Of a stretch of DNA of 64,000 nucleotides, positions 25,836-34,685 are shown one piece after another; within the stretch, counting starts at the first letter, position 1, and the number at the start of each line of letters is the position of its first letter. Source of the stretch: JACDQM01 sp044373315. GTDB taxonomy: Bacteria; Pseudomonadota; Gammaproteobacteria; Burkholderiales; Burkholderiaceae_C. The notes under the pieces were generated by a model that worked only from the letters and a program-made list of their open reading frames with translations, ran no database searches and had not been told where the DNA came from. Both the position numbers and the translations under genes were made by a program. The DNA lies in contig NZ_JBILQK010000007.1 in NCBI RefSeq assembly GCF_044373315.1, positions 1-64,000 on the forward strand, read 5' to 3'.

Positions 25836-27793
25836 GCGAGGCGATCGACCTGAAGCTTCGCCAGGTGCTGGCGGAACGGCTGCCGGAGCTCAGCCGTCAG
25901 CTCTTGCTCAGCGCAGAGCAGAAGCTGCGGGAGCCTGGCAAGAACCCAGCCGCCCAATCGAGCGCGGCCAAGGCGCTGCAGGCGACTCAACCGGGCTTGC
26001 AGCTCTCCTGCGAGCGTGCCTTTCTCGAAGCCTTGAAGCCGGAACCGCCGGCCCGCGCCCTGACGCGCCACAGCGGCCCGCTGAATCTGGACGAGCTGAC
26101 CCTGGTGGACGAAGCGCAGGCTGAGCGCGACATCGAAATCTCCCGCAGCATCCAGCAGATCGAACTGCGAGCCGAGTGGGAGCTGCGAGACCTGTCAGCC
26201 CTGCACGCCAGCCTGAGCGCCGAGGACCACGCCCATCCGCTTCGATCCGCCGCCTTTGGTCGTGCCCTGAGCGCGGCCAGCCAGGGCATGACCTTGGATG
26301 CAACAACGCGCCAGGCGCTGATGGCGGCGCTCTCCGCTGCCCTGGCCGAGCAGATGCAAGCACTGGCTGCGTTCGCCTGCGAGCAGTTGCAGGCCTGGGG
26401 CGTGAAGCCCAAGCCCTTTGCACGCCCCAGCACCAGCAGCAGGACTGGTCACGGCCCAGCCGCCGCAGGGCCGGCGCAGGATCCCGGCCTGGACATCGAC
26501 CGTCCGGGTGCACTGGAAACGCTGCGCGGTCGCCTCGGCCCTTCGGAGGTGGGCACGCCTGAGCTGCTGGGCCGGCTGTTTCAGCAGTTTCTGGCTGATG
26601 CGGAACTGCATGCTTCGGTCAAGCAGCACCTGAGTCAGATGCAATCGGCGGTGCTGGCCCTGAGCCAGCGCGAGCCCACGCTGCTGGACTCGCAACGCCA
26701 CCCCACCTGGACCCTGATCAACCAGATCGCGGCACACGCCGCCGACCACCCGGCCGACACGGATCCGCGCGGCAGCGCCTTCCTGGTCTTTGTGTCGGAG
26801 CTGGTGCACAAGCTCAGCGCACTGCCGCAGCCCGACCGCGCCGCCTTCGACACCGCCTTGACTGACCTGCAAGGCTATATCGCGCAGGAACAGCGCGAGC
26901 AGCTTCAACAGTCCGAAGCCGCCGTTGACGCACTGAGCCGGCAGGAGCGCCATCTTGAGCTGCTGGGCCTGCTCAGACCGCAGGTGCTCCAGCAGGCTCA
27001 GGCTTCGAGCCATCTGACACCGGCTTTGCTGGAGTTCCTGCTCGGACCGTGGACGGAAGTGCTGGCGCGAGCGATTGCGGACGAAGGGGCAGACGCAGCG
27101 CATGTGCAGGAGCTGATGGTCTGCGTCGACGACTTGCTCAGCTCGCTGGAACCCACGGCAGACAACGCTGCCCGTTTGCAGCTGCGCGAGCGGCTGCCCT
27201 CCTTGATCCAGCGCCTGCAGCAGGGCATGGACCTGATCGAGCTAGGCGCCGACAGCCGCAACGCCTTTCTCGATGAACTGATGTCCATCCATCGCGAGCG
27301 CCTGCTGCCGCCGGCACGCAAGCCGGTACCTGTGGCGCCACCGCCCGCAGAGGCTCGGCAGGCCGCGGCGACCCCGGCCCTCAGCGACGAACAGGCCTTG
27401 CTGCGCGAACTGCTGCAGCCTGAAACCGACCAGGACCGCTGGAGCCCGCCCTCACAGATCGACACCAGCATCGGCCATCTGCCGACCGTACCGATGGGGC
27501 TGGACGACGGCGAACAAGACACGGCGACCAGCCCCTCGGCCTGGGTCGGCAGCCTGCGGCCCGGCACCCGCTGCAAAATGTTCCTGCAGGGGCACTGGGC
27601 CTCGGCGCAGCTGCTGTGGCGCAGCGACAGCGCCAGCTTCTTCATGTTCAGCAGCCAGATGGCCGGCGGCATGCACACCATGACGCGGCGCGCCCTGGAG
27701 CGGCTGCGCGCGGAAGGCCTGGCCACCGAGGTGGCCGAACCCAGCCTGATGCAAAGAGCGGTCAACCGTCTGCTGCGCCCAGGGCTTGGCTGA
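25832..27793 (+). CDS. DUF1631-family protein
   Basis: Function not known to me. The 653-residue product is rich in helix and leucine-glutamine and fits the DUF1631 family found in betaproteobacteria and gammaproteobacteria. It has an N-terminal helical region, a central segment near 180-490, and a conserved C-terminal block (PGTRCKMFLQGHWASAQLLW then FMFSSQMAGGMHTMTRRALE) which resembles a small PilZ-like or SH3-like barrel. It has no signal peptide or membrane segment. It overlaps the cyclophilin gene by 4 bases and so may be translated with it. Confidence 0.8.
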   Translation: MSEAIDLKLRQVLAERLPELSRQLLLSAEQKLREPGKNPAAQSSAAKALQATQPGLQLSCERAFLEALKPEPPARALTRHSGPLNLDELTLVDEAQAERDIEISRSIQQIELRAEWELRDLSALHASLSAEDHAHPLRSAAFGRALSAASQGMTLDATTRQALMAALSAALAEQMQALAAFACEQLQAWGVKPKPFARPSTSSRTGHGPAAAGPAQDPGLDIDRPGALETLRGRLGPSEVGTPELLGRLFQQFLADAELHASVKQHLSQMQSAVLALSQREPTLLDSQRHPTWTLINQIAAHAADHPADTDPRGSAFLVFVSELVHKLSALPQPDRAAFDTALTDLQGYIAQEQREQLQQSEAAVDALSRQERHLELLGLLRPQVLQQAQASSHLTPALLEFLLGPWTEVLARAIADEGADAAHVQELMVCVDDLLSSLEPTADNAARLQLRERLPSLIQRLQQGMDLIELGADSRNAFLDELMSIHRERLLPPARKPVPVAPPPAEARQAAATPALSDEQALLRELLQPETDQDRWSPPSQIDTSIGHLPTVPMGLDDGEQDTATSPSAWVGSLRPGTRCKMFLQGHWASAQLLWRSDSASFFMFSSQMAGGMHTMTRRALERLRAEGLATEVAEPSLMQRAVNRLLRPGLG

Positions 27794-27820
27794 GGGCCAG
27801 CCTACAATCCTGACCCTCTT

Positions 27821-28615
27821 ATGCAAGCCAGCGCCCCCGCCCCTGTCCTGAACATCTCGGCCTATCTGTTCGTCGGGCTGGACGATGCCCCCGCCCTGCG
27901 AGAGCGCCTGCACGAACGAGCCCTCGCGCTGCAACTCAAGGGCACCGTGCTGATCGCCGAGGAAGGCATCAATCTGTTCCTGGCCGGCCCGCCGGACGAA
28001 GTGCGCGCCTGGGTGGCCACCTTGCGCGAGGACGCGCGCTTCGCCGCGCTGGAGCCCAAGGAGAGCTGGTCGACCGCGGTGCCTTTCAAGAAGCTGCTGG
28101 TCAAGGTCAAGCCGGAGATCATCCGCATGAACTTCCCGGCGATACGGCCCGACCAGGCTGAGCGCGCGCCCGCGGTGCTGCCCACCACGCTGGCCCGCTG
28201 GCTGGACCAGGGGCACGACGACGACGGGCGCCCGGTGGTGACGCTGGACACCCGCAATGCCTTCGAGGTGGACTACGGCACTTTCGATGGCGCGATCGAC
28301 TGGCGCATCAGCAAGTTCAGCGAGTTCCCCGACGCGGTACAGCAGCATCTGGAGGAGCTCAAGGGCAAGACGGTGGTCAGCTTCTGCACCGGCGGCATCC
28401 GCTGCGAGAAGGCCGCCATCTACCTGCAACAGCAGGGGCTGGACGGCCCGGTCTACCAGCTCGAGGGCGGCATCCTGAAATACTTCGAGCAGGCCGGCGG
28501 CGCGCATTACCACGGCAGCTGCTTCGTGTTCGACCAGCGGGAAGCGCTGGATGCCGGGCTGGAGCCGTCAAGCACGATCCAGCGCCCGGCCAGCGAGGCC
28601 CATCGCGCAAAATGA
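27821..28615 (+). CDS. trhO: tRNA uridine(34) hydroxylase TrhO
   Basis: Oxygen-dependent hydroxylation of wobble uridine 34, the first step to 5-methoxyuridine-type modification in some tRNAs. The 264-residue protein has the N-terminal acylphosphatase-like part (NISAYLFVGLDD, LIAEEGINLF) and the rhodanese domain with TLDTRNAFEVDYGTF and the active-site CTGGIRCEKA. TACAAT lies 12 bases before the ATG and no ribosome site is seen. It overlaps the next gene by 4 bases. Confidence 0.95.
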   Translation: MQASAPAPVLNISAYLFVGLDDAPALRERLHERALALQLKGTVLIAEEGINLFLAGPPDEVRAWVATLREDARFAALEPKESWSTAVPFKKLLVKVKPEIIRMNFPAIRPDQAERAPAVLPTTLARWLDQGHDDDGRPVVTLDTRNAFEVDYGTFDGAIDWRISKFSEFPDAVQQHLEELKGKTVVSFCTGGIRCEKAAIYLQQQGLDGPVYQLEGGILKYFEQAGGAHYHGSCFVFDQREALDAGLEPSSTIQRPASEAHRAK

Positions 28616-29583
28616 GCCAAGAGCGCATCGGCGTGCTGGGCTGGCTGCTGCGCGTGGCAGGCATTGCCCTGCTGGGTCTGGCACTGCTGATGGCCGCCTT
28701 CCGCGCGCCCGAGCGTCCGCTGGAAAGCCTGGTGGCGCGCTGGGCGCCGCCGCCGTCAGACTTTCTGGACTTGGGCGGCCAGCTGGTGCATTACCGGGAC
28801 GAGGGCCCGCGCGGCGACCCGCTGCCCATCGTGCTGATGCATGGCACCGCCTCCAGCCTCCACACCTGGGAGGCCTGGGCCAAGGCGCTGAAAGCCGAGA
28901 ACCGGCGCGTCATCACCTTCGACCTGCCGGGTTTTGGCCTCACCGGCCCCAGCATCAAGGACGACTACAGCGATGAGGCTTACCTCGCCTTCGTGCTGGC
29001 CCTGCTGGACCAGTTGAAGCTGCCGAAGGTGGTGCTGGGGGGCAATTCCTTGGGTGGCCAGATCGCCTGGCAGCTGGCGGCTGAGCGGCCCGAGCGGGTG
29101 GCCGCCCTGGTGCTGGTGGACCCTGCGGGCCTGGCGGTCAACCCCGAGTCCGTGCCGCTGGGTTTCCGCGTGGCGCGCCTGCCGGGCGTGCAGACCCTGG
29201 CCGAGGGCCTGTTGCCGCGCCGCATGGTCGAGTCCAGCGTGCACAACGTCTATGGCAACCCGGGGCGCATCAAACCCGGCGTGGTCGACCGCTATTTCGA
29301 GCTGACCCTGCGCGAAGGCAACCGCGCCGCGCTGGTGCAGCGCTTCCGGCAACTGCGTCCGGGCTACTATGCGGACCGACTGCCCACGCTGCGGCAACCG
29401 ACGCTGATTCTCTGGGGCGCGCGAGATCGACTGATTCCTCCCGCAAATGCCGAAATCTTCGCCAAGGCCATCGCGGGCAGCCAGCTGGTGATGTTCGACA
29501 GCCTGGGCAATGTCCCGCACGAAGAAGATCCCAAGGCCACCGTGACCGCCTTGACCCAGTTTTTGCAATCGCTCAAACCCTGA
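28612..29583 (+). CDS. alpha/beta hydrolase with N-terminal membrane anchor
   Basis: Serine hydrolase of 323 residues. It has one transmembrane segment at about 10-30, then the fold with MHGTASSLHTWE (oxyanion), nucleophile elbow GGNSLGGQIA, acid WGARDRLIPP and catalytic histidine NVPHEEDP. The active site would face the periplasm. The substrate is unknown and the catalytic triad looks complete. The 4-base overlap with trhO (ATGA) suggests translational coupling, though there is no evident functional link. Confidence 0.9.
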   Translation: MSQERIGVLGWLLRVAGIALLGLALLMAAFRAPERPLESLVARWAPPPSDFLDLGGQLVHYRDEGPRGDPLPIVLMHGTASSLHTWEAWAKALKAENRRVITFDLPGFGLTGPSIKDDYSDEAYLAFVLALLDQLKLPKVVLGGNSLGGQIAWQLAAERPERVAALVLVDPAGLAVNPESVPLGFRVARLPGVQTLAEGLLPRRMVESSVHNVYGNPGRIKPGVVDRYFELTLREGNRAALVQRFRQLRPGYYADRLPTLRQPTLILWGARDRLIPPANAEIFAKAIAGSQLVMFDSLGNVPHEEDPKATVTALTQFLQSLKP

Positions 29584-29660
29584 TGACTGCCCAGGCCCAG
29601 GCATAGGAACATGCCGGTTTCATCGCGTCTCACCTCTGTTTCCCACCAAGGAGTGTTTTC

Positions 29661-30446
29661 ATGCAACGTCGTTCCCTGATCGCCCTGGCCGCACTGGCCT
29701 GCGCCGCCGTCACCGCCCATGCCCAGGCTCCGGACTGGAAGAAGATCCGCATCGGTGTGGAAGGCGCCTACCCGCCCTTCTCTGAAGTCGACAAGGACGG
29801 CAAGCTCAAGGGCTTCGAGATCGAGTACGCGCAAGCCCTGTGCGCCGAGATGAAGGCTGAGTGCACGCTGGTGCAGCAGGATTTCGACGGCCTGATTCCG
29901 GCCCTGCAGGCGCGCAAGGTCGACGCCATCATCGCGTCGATGTCCATCACCGAAGAGCGCAAGAAGGCCATCGCCTTCTCCAAGGCCTACTACAACACGC
30001 CGGCCCGCTTCGCTGCCAAGGCTGACGCCAAGCTGGACATCTCCCCTGCCGGCCTGAAGGGCAAGAAGATCGGCGTGCAGCGCGCCACCATCCACGAGAA
30101 GTTCGCCGCCGACACCTTCAAGCAAAGCGAGATCGTGCGCTACGCTACCCAGGACCAGGCCTTCCTGGACCTGAAGAGCGGCCGCATCGACGCCACCGTG
30201 GCCGACATGGTCGCCATCGACATGGGCTTCCTGAAGACCGACGCCGGCAAGGGCTTCGCCTTCACCGGCCCGAGCTTTGACGATGTGAAGTACTTCGGCG
30301 TCGGCTCAGGCGTGGGCATGCGCAAGGCCGACGAGAAGGCCCTGGGCAAGAAGTTCAACGACGCCATCGACGCGCTGCGCGCCAACGGCACCTTCAAGAA
30401 GCTCAACGACAAGTACTTCGCGTACGACATCTCGCCGAAGAAGTAA
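29661..30446 (+). CDS. aotJ: basic amino-acid ABC transporter, periplasmic binding protein
   Basis: Binds arginine/ornithine/lysine-type ligands for import. The 261-residue protein has a signal peptide ending near AHAQAPDW (about residue 24) and the family-3 solute-binding pattern (IRIGVEGAYPPFSEVDKDGK then ALCAEMKAECTLVQQDFDGLIPAL). A strong AAGGAG ribosome site stands 8 bases before the ATG. The gene order with aotQ, aotM, aotO and aotP mirrors the Pseudomonas aeruginosa arginine/ornithine system. The exact ligand is inferred. Confidence 0.92.
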   Translation: MQRRSLIALAALACAAVTAHAQAPDWKKIRIGVEGAYPPFSEVDKDGKLKGFEIEYAQALCAEMKAECTLVQQDFDGLIPALQARKVDAIIASMSITEERKKAIAFSKAYYNTPARFAAKADAKLDISPAGLKGKKIGVQRATIHEKFAADTFKQSEIVRYATQDQAFLDLKSGRIDATVADMVAIDMGFLKTDAGKGFAFTGPSFDDVKYFGVGSGVGMRKADEKALGKKFNDAIDALRANGTFKKLNDKYFAYDISPKK

Positions 30447-30470
30447 TCCACCCCCGTACCGGCTGCGCCG

Positions 30471-30539
30471 GCCGGAGCCTCAGGCTCCGGCGCTGTCCAG
30501 GCACCAACAGTCCTGAGGACTGTTGGTTTCCGGGACAGC
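30471..30539 (+). promoter_or_regulatory. nested hairpins between aotJ and aotQ
   Basis: Three inverted repeats. First, GCCGGAGCC with GGCTCCGGC around TCA (30471-30479 and 30483-30491). Second, a perfect 10-bp stem CCAACAGTCC/GGACTGTTGG around TGA (30504-30513 and 30517-30526). Third, an outer 7-bp stem GCTGTCC/GGACAGC (30492-30498 and 30533-30539). No T-run follows, so it is probably an mRNA-stabilising or partial attenuation element that favours binding protein over permeases. Confidence 0.65.
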
Positions 30540-30575
30540 CCCCCGTCAGGGGCGTGTGGCGGCAATGGATAGAGC

Positions 30576-31268
30576 ATGTTTCTGCACGGTTTTCTTCCCA
30601 GCCTGCTGGAAGGCGCGATGGTCACGCTGAGCGTGGCCCTGGCTTCGATGGCGCTGGCCATGGTGCTGGGCCTGGCGGGAGCGATGGCCAAGCTGTCGCG
30701 CTGGGCCTTCGCCCGCGGTCTGGCCCATGTCTACACCACGCTGATCCGCGGCGTGCCGGATCTGGTCCTGATGCTGCTGATCTTTTATGGCGGCCAGGTG
30801 GCGATCAACGAGATCGCACTGCGCCTGGGCCATGAGGACTACATCGACATCAACCCCTATGTGGCCGGTGTGGCCACCATCGGCTTCATCTTCGGCGCCT
30901 ACCTGACCGAGGCCTTCCGCGGCGCCTTCATGGCGGTGCCGCCGGGACAGCGCGAAGCCGGCCTTGCCTTTGGCATGAGCCCCTGGCAGGTCAGCTGGCG
31001 CATCACCTTCCCGCAGATGTTCCGCCATGTGCTGCCGGGCCTGTCCAACAACTGGCTGGTGCTGATCAAGAGCACGGCCATCGTCTCGGTGATCGGCCTG
31101 CACGATCTGATGACACGCGGCTCGCAGGCCGCCGGCACCACGCGCGAACCCTTCTCCTTCTACCTGGCCGTAGCGGTGATCTACCTGGCCTTCACGACGC
31201 TATCTGAACTGCTGTTCGACCAATTGCAGCGGCGCTTCTCGATCGGCGTGCGCAAGGGTTCGCTATGA
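30576..31268 (+). CDS. aotQ: basic amino-acid ABC transporter permease (HisQ-like)
   Basis: Inner-membrane permease of 230 residues with five or six transmembrane segments and the HisMQ/GlnP-type coupling motif (EAFRGAFMAVPPGQREAGLAFG). It starts 37 bases after the nested hairpins. Its stop overlaps the start of the next permease by 4 bases (ATGA). It pairs with aotM. Confidence 0.95.
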   Translation: MFLHGFLPSLLEGAMVTLSVALASMALAMVLGLAGAMAKLSRWAFARGLAHVYTTLIRGVPDLVLMLLIFYGGQVAINEIALRLGHEDYIDINPYVAGVATIGFIFGAYLTEAFRGAFMAVPPGQREAGLAFGMSPWQVSWRITFPQMFRHVLPGLSNNWLVLIKSTAIVSVIGLHDLMTRGSQAAGTTREPFSFYLAVAVIYLAFTTLSELLFDQLQRRFSIGVRKGSL

Positions 31269-31951
31269 ACTTCGAAGCCATCGTCGAGAACCTGCCGCTC
31301 TACCTGAGCGGCGCCTGGACCACGCTGCAGCTGCTGCTGATCTCGCTGTCGCTGGGCCTGCTGCTGGCGATTCCGCTGGCGGTGCTGCGCAGCCTGCCGT
31401 CGCCGTGGATCTCGCGGCCAATCTGGTTCTACACCTATGTGTTCCGCGGCACACCAATGCTGGTGCAGCTGTTCCTGATCTATTACGGCCTGGCCCAGTT
31501 CGAGTGGGTGCGCGAGAGCCTGCTGTGGCCCTGGTTCAGCTCGGCCTGGTTCTGCGTCTGCCTGGCCTTCGTGCTGAACACCTGCGCCTACACGGTGGAG
31601 ATCATCGCCGGCGCGATCCGGGCCTTGCCGCATGGCGAGATCGAGGCCGCCAAGTCGCTGGGCATGAGCCGCTGGGTGATGCTGCGCCGAATCGTGCTGC
31701 CCAGCGCGCTGCGGCGCGCGCTACCGGCCTACAGCAACGAGGCCATCTTCATGCTGCACGGCACCGCGCTGGCAAGCATCGTGACTCTGATGGACCTGAC
31801 CGGCGCAGCGCGCCAGGTCAATGCCACTTACTACATCCCTTTCGAGGCCTTCATCACCGCCGCCGTCTTCTACTTCCTGATGACGCTGGTGCTGGTGGGC
31901 CTGTTCCACAAGGCCGAGGCGCGCTGGCTCAAGCCACTGATGCCGCGCTGA
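31265..31951 (+). CDS. aotM: basic amino-acid ABC transporter permease (HisM-like)
   Basis: Second permease subunit, 228 residues. It has the coupling loop EIIAGAIRALPHGEIEAAKSLG and several membrane segments. It overlaps aotQ by 4 bases and is followed 6 bases later by aotO, so all lie in one transcript. Confidence 0.95.
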   Translation: MNFEAIVENLPLYLSGAWTTLQLLLISLSLGLLLAIPLAVLRSLPSPWISRPIWFYTYVFRGTPMLVQLFLIYYGLAQFEWVRESLLWPWFSSAWFCVCLAFVLNTCAYTVEIIAGAIRALPHGEIEAAKSLGMSRWVMLRRIVLPSALRRALPAYSNEAIFMLHGTALASIVTLMDLTGAARQVNATYYIPFEAFITAAVFYFLMTLVLVGLFHKAEARWLKPLMPR

Positions 31952-31957
31952 GCACCC

Positions 31958-33085
31958 ATGCAACAACGCAAACACCTCCTGACTTCCCCGGCGCCGGGCA
32001 CGCAGCGCGAGCTCGTTTCGCTGCATTACGGCCAGTCCGTCGAGCCGGGCCAAGGCCCCAAGTGCTATATCCAGGCCTCGCTGCACGCCGACGAACTGCC
32101 GGGCATGCTGGTAGCCCACCACCTGCGCAAACGCCTGGATGCGCTCGAAGCCGAGGGCCGCCTCCGCGGCGAAATCGTGCTGGTCCCGATGGCCAACCCG
32201 ATCGGCCTGTCGCAGTTCCTGCTGCACGGCCACCTGGGCCGTTTCGAGAGCTGCAGCGGCGAGAACTTCAACCGCCACTACCCCGACCTGGCCGCCATCG
32301 CCGGTGCGGTGGTCGAGTCCGAACTCGGGCCCGATCTTGAACACAATGTGCGCGTCGTCAAGCGCGCCCTGCACGCTGCGGCCAAGGCCGCGCCGGCCGA
32401 CACCGAGCTGCAGTCGCTGCGCCGGACGCTGCTGAGCCTGTCGGCCGACGCCGACATCGTGCTGGACCTGCACTGCGACGCGCAGGCCACCATGCACCTC
32501 TACACCGAGACGCCCTGCTGGCCCGAATGCGAGCCGCTGGCGGCCTACCTGGGCGCGCAGGTGACGCTGCTGGCCCAGGACTCCGGCGACCAGCCCTTCG
32601 ACGAGGCCTGCTCGCAGCCCTGGTGGAAGCTGGCAAAGCGCTTCGGCGAGCGCTTCCCGCTGCGCCAGGCCTGCCTGTCGGTGACCGTGGAATTGCGCGG
32701 CCAGGCCGATGTGGAGCATGCCCAGGCCGAAGCCGACGCGCGCCATCTGATCGATTTCCTGACGCTGCGCGGCTTCATCAGCGGCGAGGTACCGCCACTG
32801 CCCGCGCCGCTGGGCGACGCCCGCCCGCTCGCCGGCTGCATGCCGCTGAAGACACCGGTGGCCGGCGTGCTGACCTTTGTGCGTCATGTCGGCGAGATGG
32901 TCAGTGCCGGCGAGGTGCTGGCCCATGTGATCGACCCGATCAGCAATGCCGTCACCGAGCTGAAGAGCCCCGTCGACGGCCTGTTCTTCGCCCGCGACTG
33001 CGTGCGTTATGCACATGCCGGCATGAAGGTCGGCAAGGTGGCCGGAACAACCGCCCTGCGCACCGGCAAGCTGCTTGGGGACTGA
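31958..33085 (+). CDS. aotO: succinylglutamate desuccinylase/aspartoacylase-family protein (AotO-like)
   Basis: Zinc-dependent M14-type deacylase, 375 residues. Zinc ligands are visible in ASLHADELPG (H and E) and DLHCDAQ (H). The substrate-binding arginine region GENFNRHYP is also present, and a C-terminal beta domain has biotinyl-like features (TPVAGVLTFVRHVGEMVSAGEVLAHV). P. aeruginosa has a homologous gene of unproven role (aotO) at the same place between aotM and aotP. A likely job is removal of an acyl group from an imported arginine or ornithine derivative. Confidence 0.85.
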   Translation: MQQRKHLLTSPAPGTQRELVSLHYGQSVEPGQGPKCYIQASLHADELPGMLVAHHLRKRLDALEAEGRLRGEIVLVPMANPIGLSQFLLHGHLGRFESCSGENFNRHYPDLAAIAGAVVESELGPDLEHNVRVVKRALHAAAKAAPADTELQSLRRTLLSLSADADIVLDLHCDAQATMHLYTETPCWPECEPLAAYLGAQVTLLAQDSGDQPFDEACSQPWWKLAKRFGERFPLRQACLSVTVELRGQADVEHAQAEADARHLIDFLTLRGFISGEVPPLPAPLGDARPLAGCMPLKTPVAGVLTFVRHVGEMVSAGEVLAHVIDPISNAVTELKSPVDGLFFARDCVRYAHAGMKVGKVAGTTALRTGKLLGD

Positions 33086-33086
33086 G

Positions 33087-33857
33087 ATGAGCACCAGCAG
33101 CCTCACCGTCGAAAATCTGCACAAGCGCTATGGCGAGCGCGAGGTGCTCAAGGGCGTCTCGCTGTCGGCGAACCAGGGCGATGTGATCACGCTGATCGGT
33201 TCCTCCGGCTCAGGCAAGAGCACCTTTCTGCGCTGCCTGAACCTGCTGGAACAGCCCTGGGAAGGCCGGCTCACACTGACCGGCGAGGAACTGAAGCTGG
33301 TGCGCGACCGCGACGGCAGCCTCAAGGCCGCCGATGCCAAGCAGCTGCAGCGCTGGCGCGCGCGCCTTGCCATGGTGTTCCAGAACTTCAATCTCTGGGG
33401 CCACCGCACGGTGCTGGAAAACGTCATCGAGGCGCCGGTCCATGTGCTCGGCGTGCCCAAGGCCGAAGCATTGGAAAAGGCCGAGGCGCTGCTGGCCCGC
33501 GTGGGCGTGGCGCACCGCAAGGACGTCTACCCGGCCCAGCTCTCTGGCGGCGAGCAGCAGCGCGTGGCGATCGCCCGCGCGCTGGCCGTCGAGCCCGAGG
33601 TGATGCTGTTCGACGAGCCGACCTCCGCGCTGGACCCTGAGCTGGTGGGCGAAGTGCTTAAGGTGATGCGCGACCTGGCCGCCGAGGGCCGCACGATGAT
33701 CGTGGTCACGCATGAGATGGGTTTTGCGCGCGAGGTGTCCACGCACACGATGTTCCTGCACCAGGGCCGTGTCGAGGAAGAGGGCCATCCGCGCGAAGTG
33801 CTGGCCCGGCCGCAGAGCCAGCGCCTGCAGCAGTTCCTCAGCGGCGGGCTGAAGTAA
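33087..33857 (+). CDS. aotP: basic amino-acid ABC transporter ATP-binding protein
   Basis: Energises the importer. The 256-residue protein has Walker A GSSGSGKST, the signature LSGGEQQRVAIARAL and Walker B VMLFDEPTSALDPE. The insert NFNLWGHRTVLENV is typical of the HisP/GlnQ group. An ATG directly follows the aotO stop (33083-33085). An alternative TTG 12 bases upstream is less likely. It is the last gene before a convergent gene 9 bases downstream. Confidence 0.97.
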   Translation: MSTSSLTVENLHKRYGEREVLKGVSLSANQGDVITLIGSSGSGKSTFLRCLNLLEQPWEGRLTLTGEELKLVRDRDGSLKAADAKQLQRWRARLAMVFQNFNLWGHRTVLENVIEAPVHVLGVPKAEALEKAEALLARVGVAHRKDVYPAQLSGGEQQRVAIARALAVEPEVMLFDEPTSALDPELVGEVLKVMRDLAAEGRTMIVVTHEMGFAREVSTHTMFLHQGRVEEEGHPREVLARPQSQRLQQFLSGGLK

Positions 33858-33866
33858 GGTCGGGGC

Positions 33867-34556
33867 CTACAGGCCTGCCGGGCCGAAGCCGGAATTGCCG
33901 AAGCCCGAGGCCACGAAGGCGCTGCCCACATCGCGCCAGTCATAGTCCATCTGCCGCGCGGTACGCAAGGCCAGTTCCATCGACGCCAGCTCGGCCACCA
34001 GATGCAGGCTCAGGTCGATGCCGGCGGAAATACCCGCCGATGTGAACATGCGGCAGCGCCCGCCCTTGTGCACCCAGGGCCTTGCCTCGACCCAGCGCTG
34101 CGGGCTGGGCAGCACCGTCAGCAGCGAGCCCGAGGCCAGAGAGGCGGCGCGCAGATCGTCCAGGTCTTCCCAATGCGTGATGGCCTGGCGCTCGTTCAGC
34201 AGGCCGGCCTTCTCCAGCAGAAACGCGCCGGTGCAGATCGAGGCGAGCACCTTGGTCTGAAGGCTCTGCGCGGTCAGCCAATCGTCCAGGCCCGGGCGGT
34301 TCAGCTCGGCGCTCACGACGCCGCCTGGAATGATCAGCACGTCCAGGCCCTGGGCCTGCTCACGTGCCATCACCGGCGTCACCAGCAGACCTCCACGCGC
34401 GCGCACCGGTCCAGGCGCTGAACCCAGCGTCAACACCTCGAAAGGCGCCGCCAGGCCGTCGCGCTCAGCCAAGCGCGAGGCGGTCGAGAACACCTCGAAC
34501 GGGCCAGCGAAATCCAGCACCTCGACCTCGTCAAACAGATAGATTCCGACCTTCAT
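33867..34556 (-). CDS. DJ-1/PfpI-family protein
   Basis: Class I glutamine amidotransferase-like protein of 229 residues. It begins MKVGIYLFDEVEVLDFAGPF and has the nucleophile cysteine in ASICTGAFLLEKAGLLN followed by the histidine in AITHWEDLDD. This set fits the GlxA/isonitrile-hydratase branch of the family. Unlike many relatives it has no AraC-type DNA-binding domain fused to it or beside it. Convergent with aotP, 9 bases apart. A longer in-frame start at 34592 is less likely. Confidence 0.88.
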   Translation of the reverse strand: MKVGIYLFDEVEVLDFAGPFEVFSTASRLAERDGLAAPFEVLTLGSAPGPVRARGGLLVTPVMAREQAQGLDVLIIPGGVVSAELNRPGLDDWLTAQSLQTKVLASICTGAFLLEKAGLLNERQAITHWEDLDDLRAASLASGSLLTVLPSPQRWVEARPWVHKGGRCRMFTSAGISAGIDLSLHLVAELASMELALRTARQMDYDWRDVGSAFVASGFGNSGFGPAGL

Positions 34557-34638
34557 TCGCAGATGCTCCAAGCTGACGCAGGCGCGAAGCATGCCACGTG
34601 AAGCGCCGGCCGAGGTCTGGGTCTATCCCCTGCCTCTC

Positions 34639-34667
34639 TACAATGCCGGTAGCCCCCGACTGGGGCT
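34639..34667 (+). promoter_or_regulatory. mfd leader: -10-like box and hairpin
   Basis: TACAAT (34639-34644) is followed by a hairpin AGCCCC/GGGGCT (34651-34656 with 34662-34667, loop of 5) and a T/G-rich stretch before the mfd ATG (34686). It could be a start-proximal structure or a weak terminator. No good -35 is seen. Confidence 0.35.
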
Positions 34668-34685
34668 GTTGTCGTTTCTGAAGCC

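Noticed and set aside
31721..33124. Long minus-strand open frame over aotM and aotO
   Set aside because: Antisense shadow of a conserved operon.
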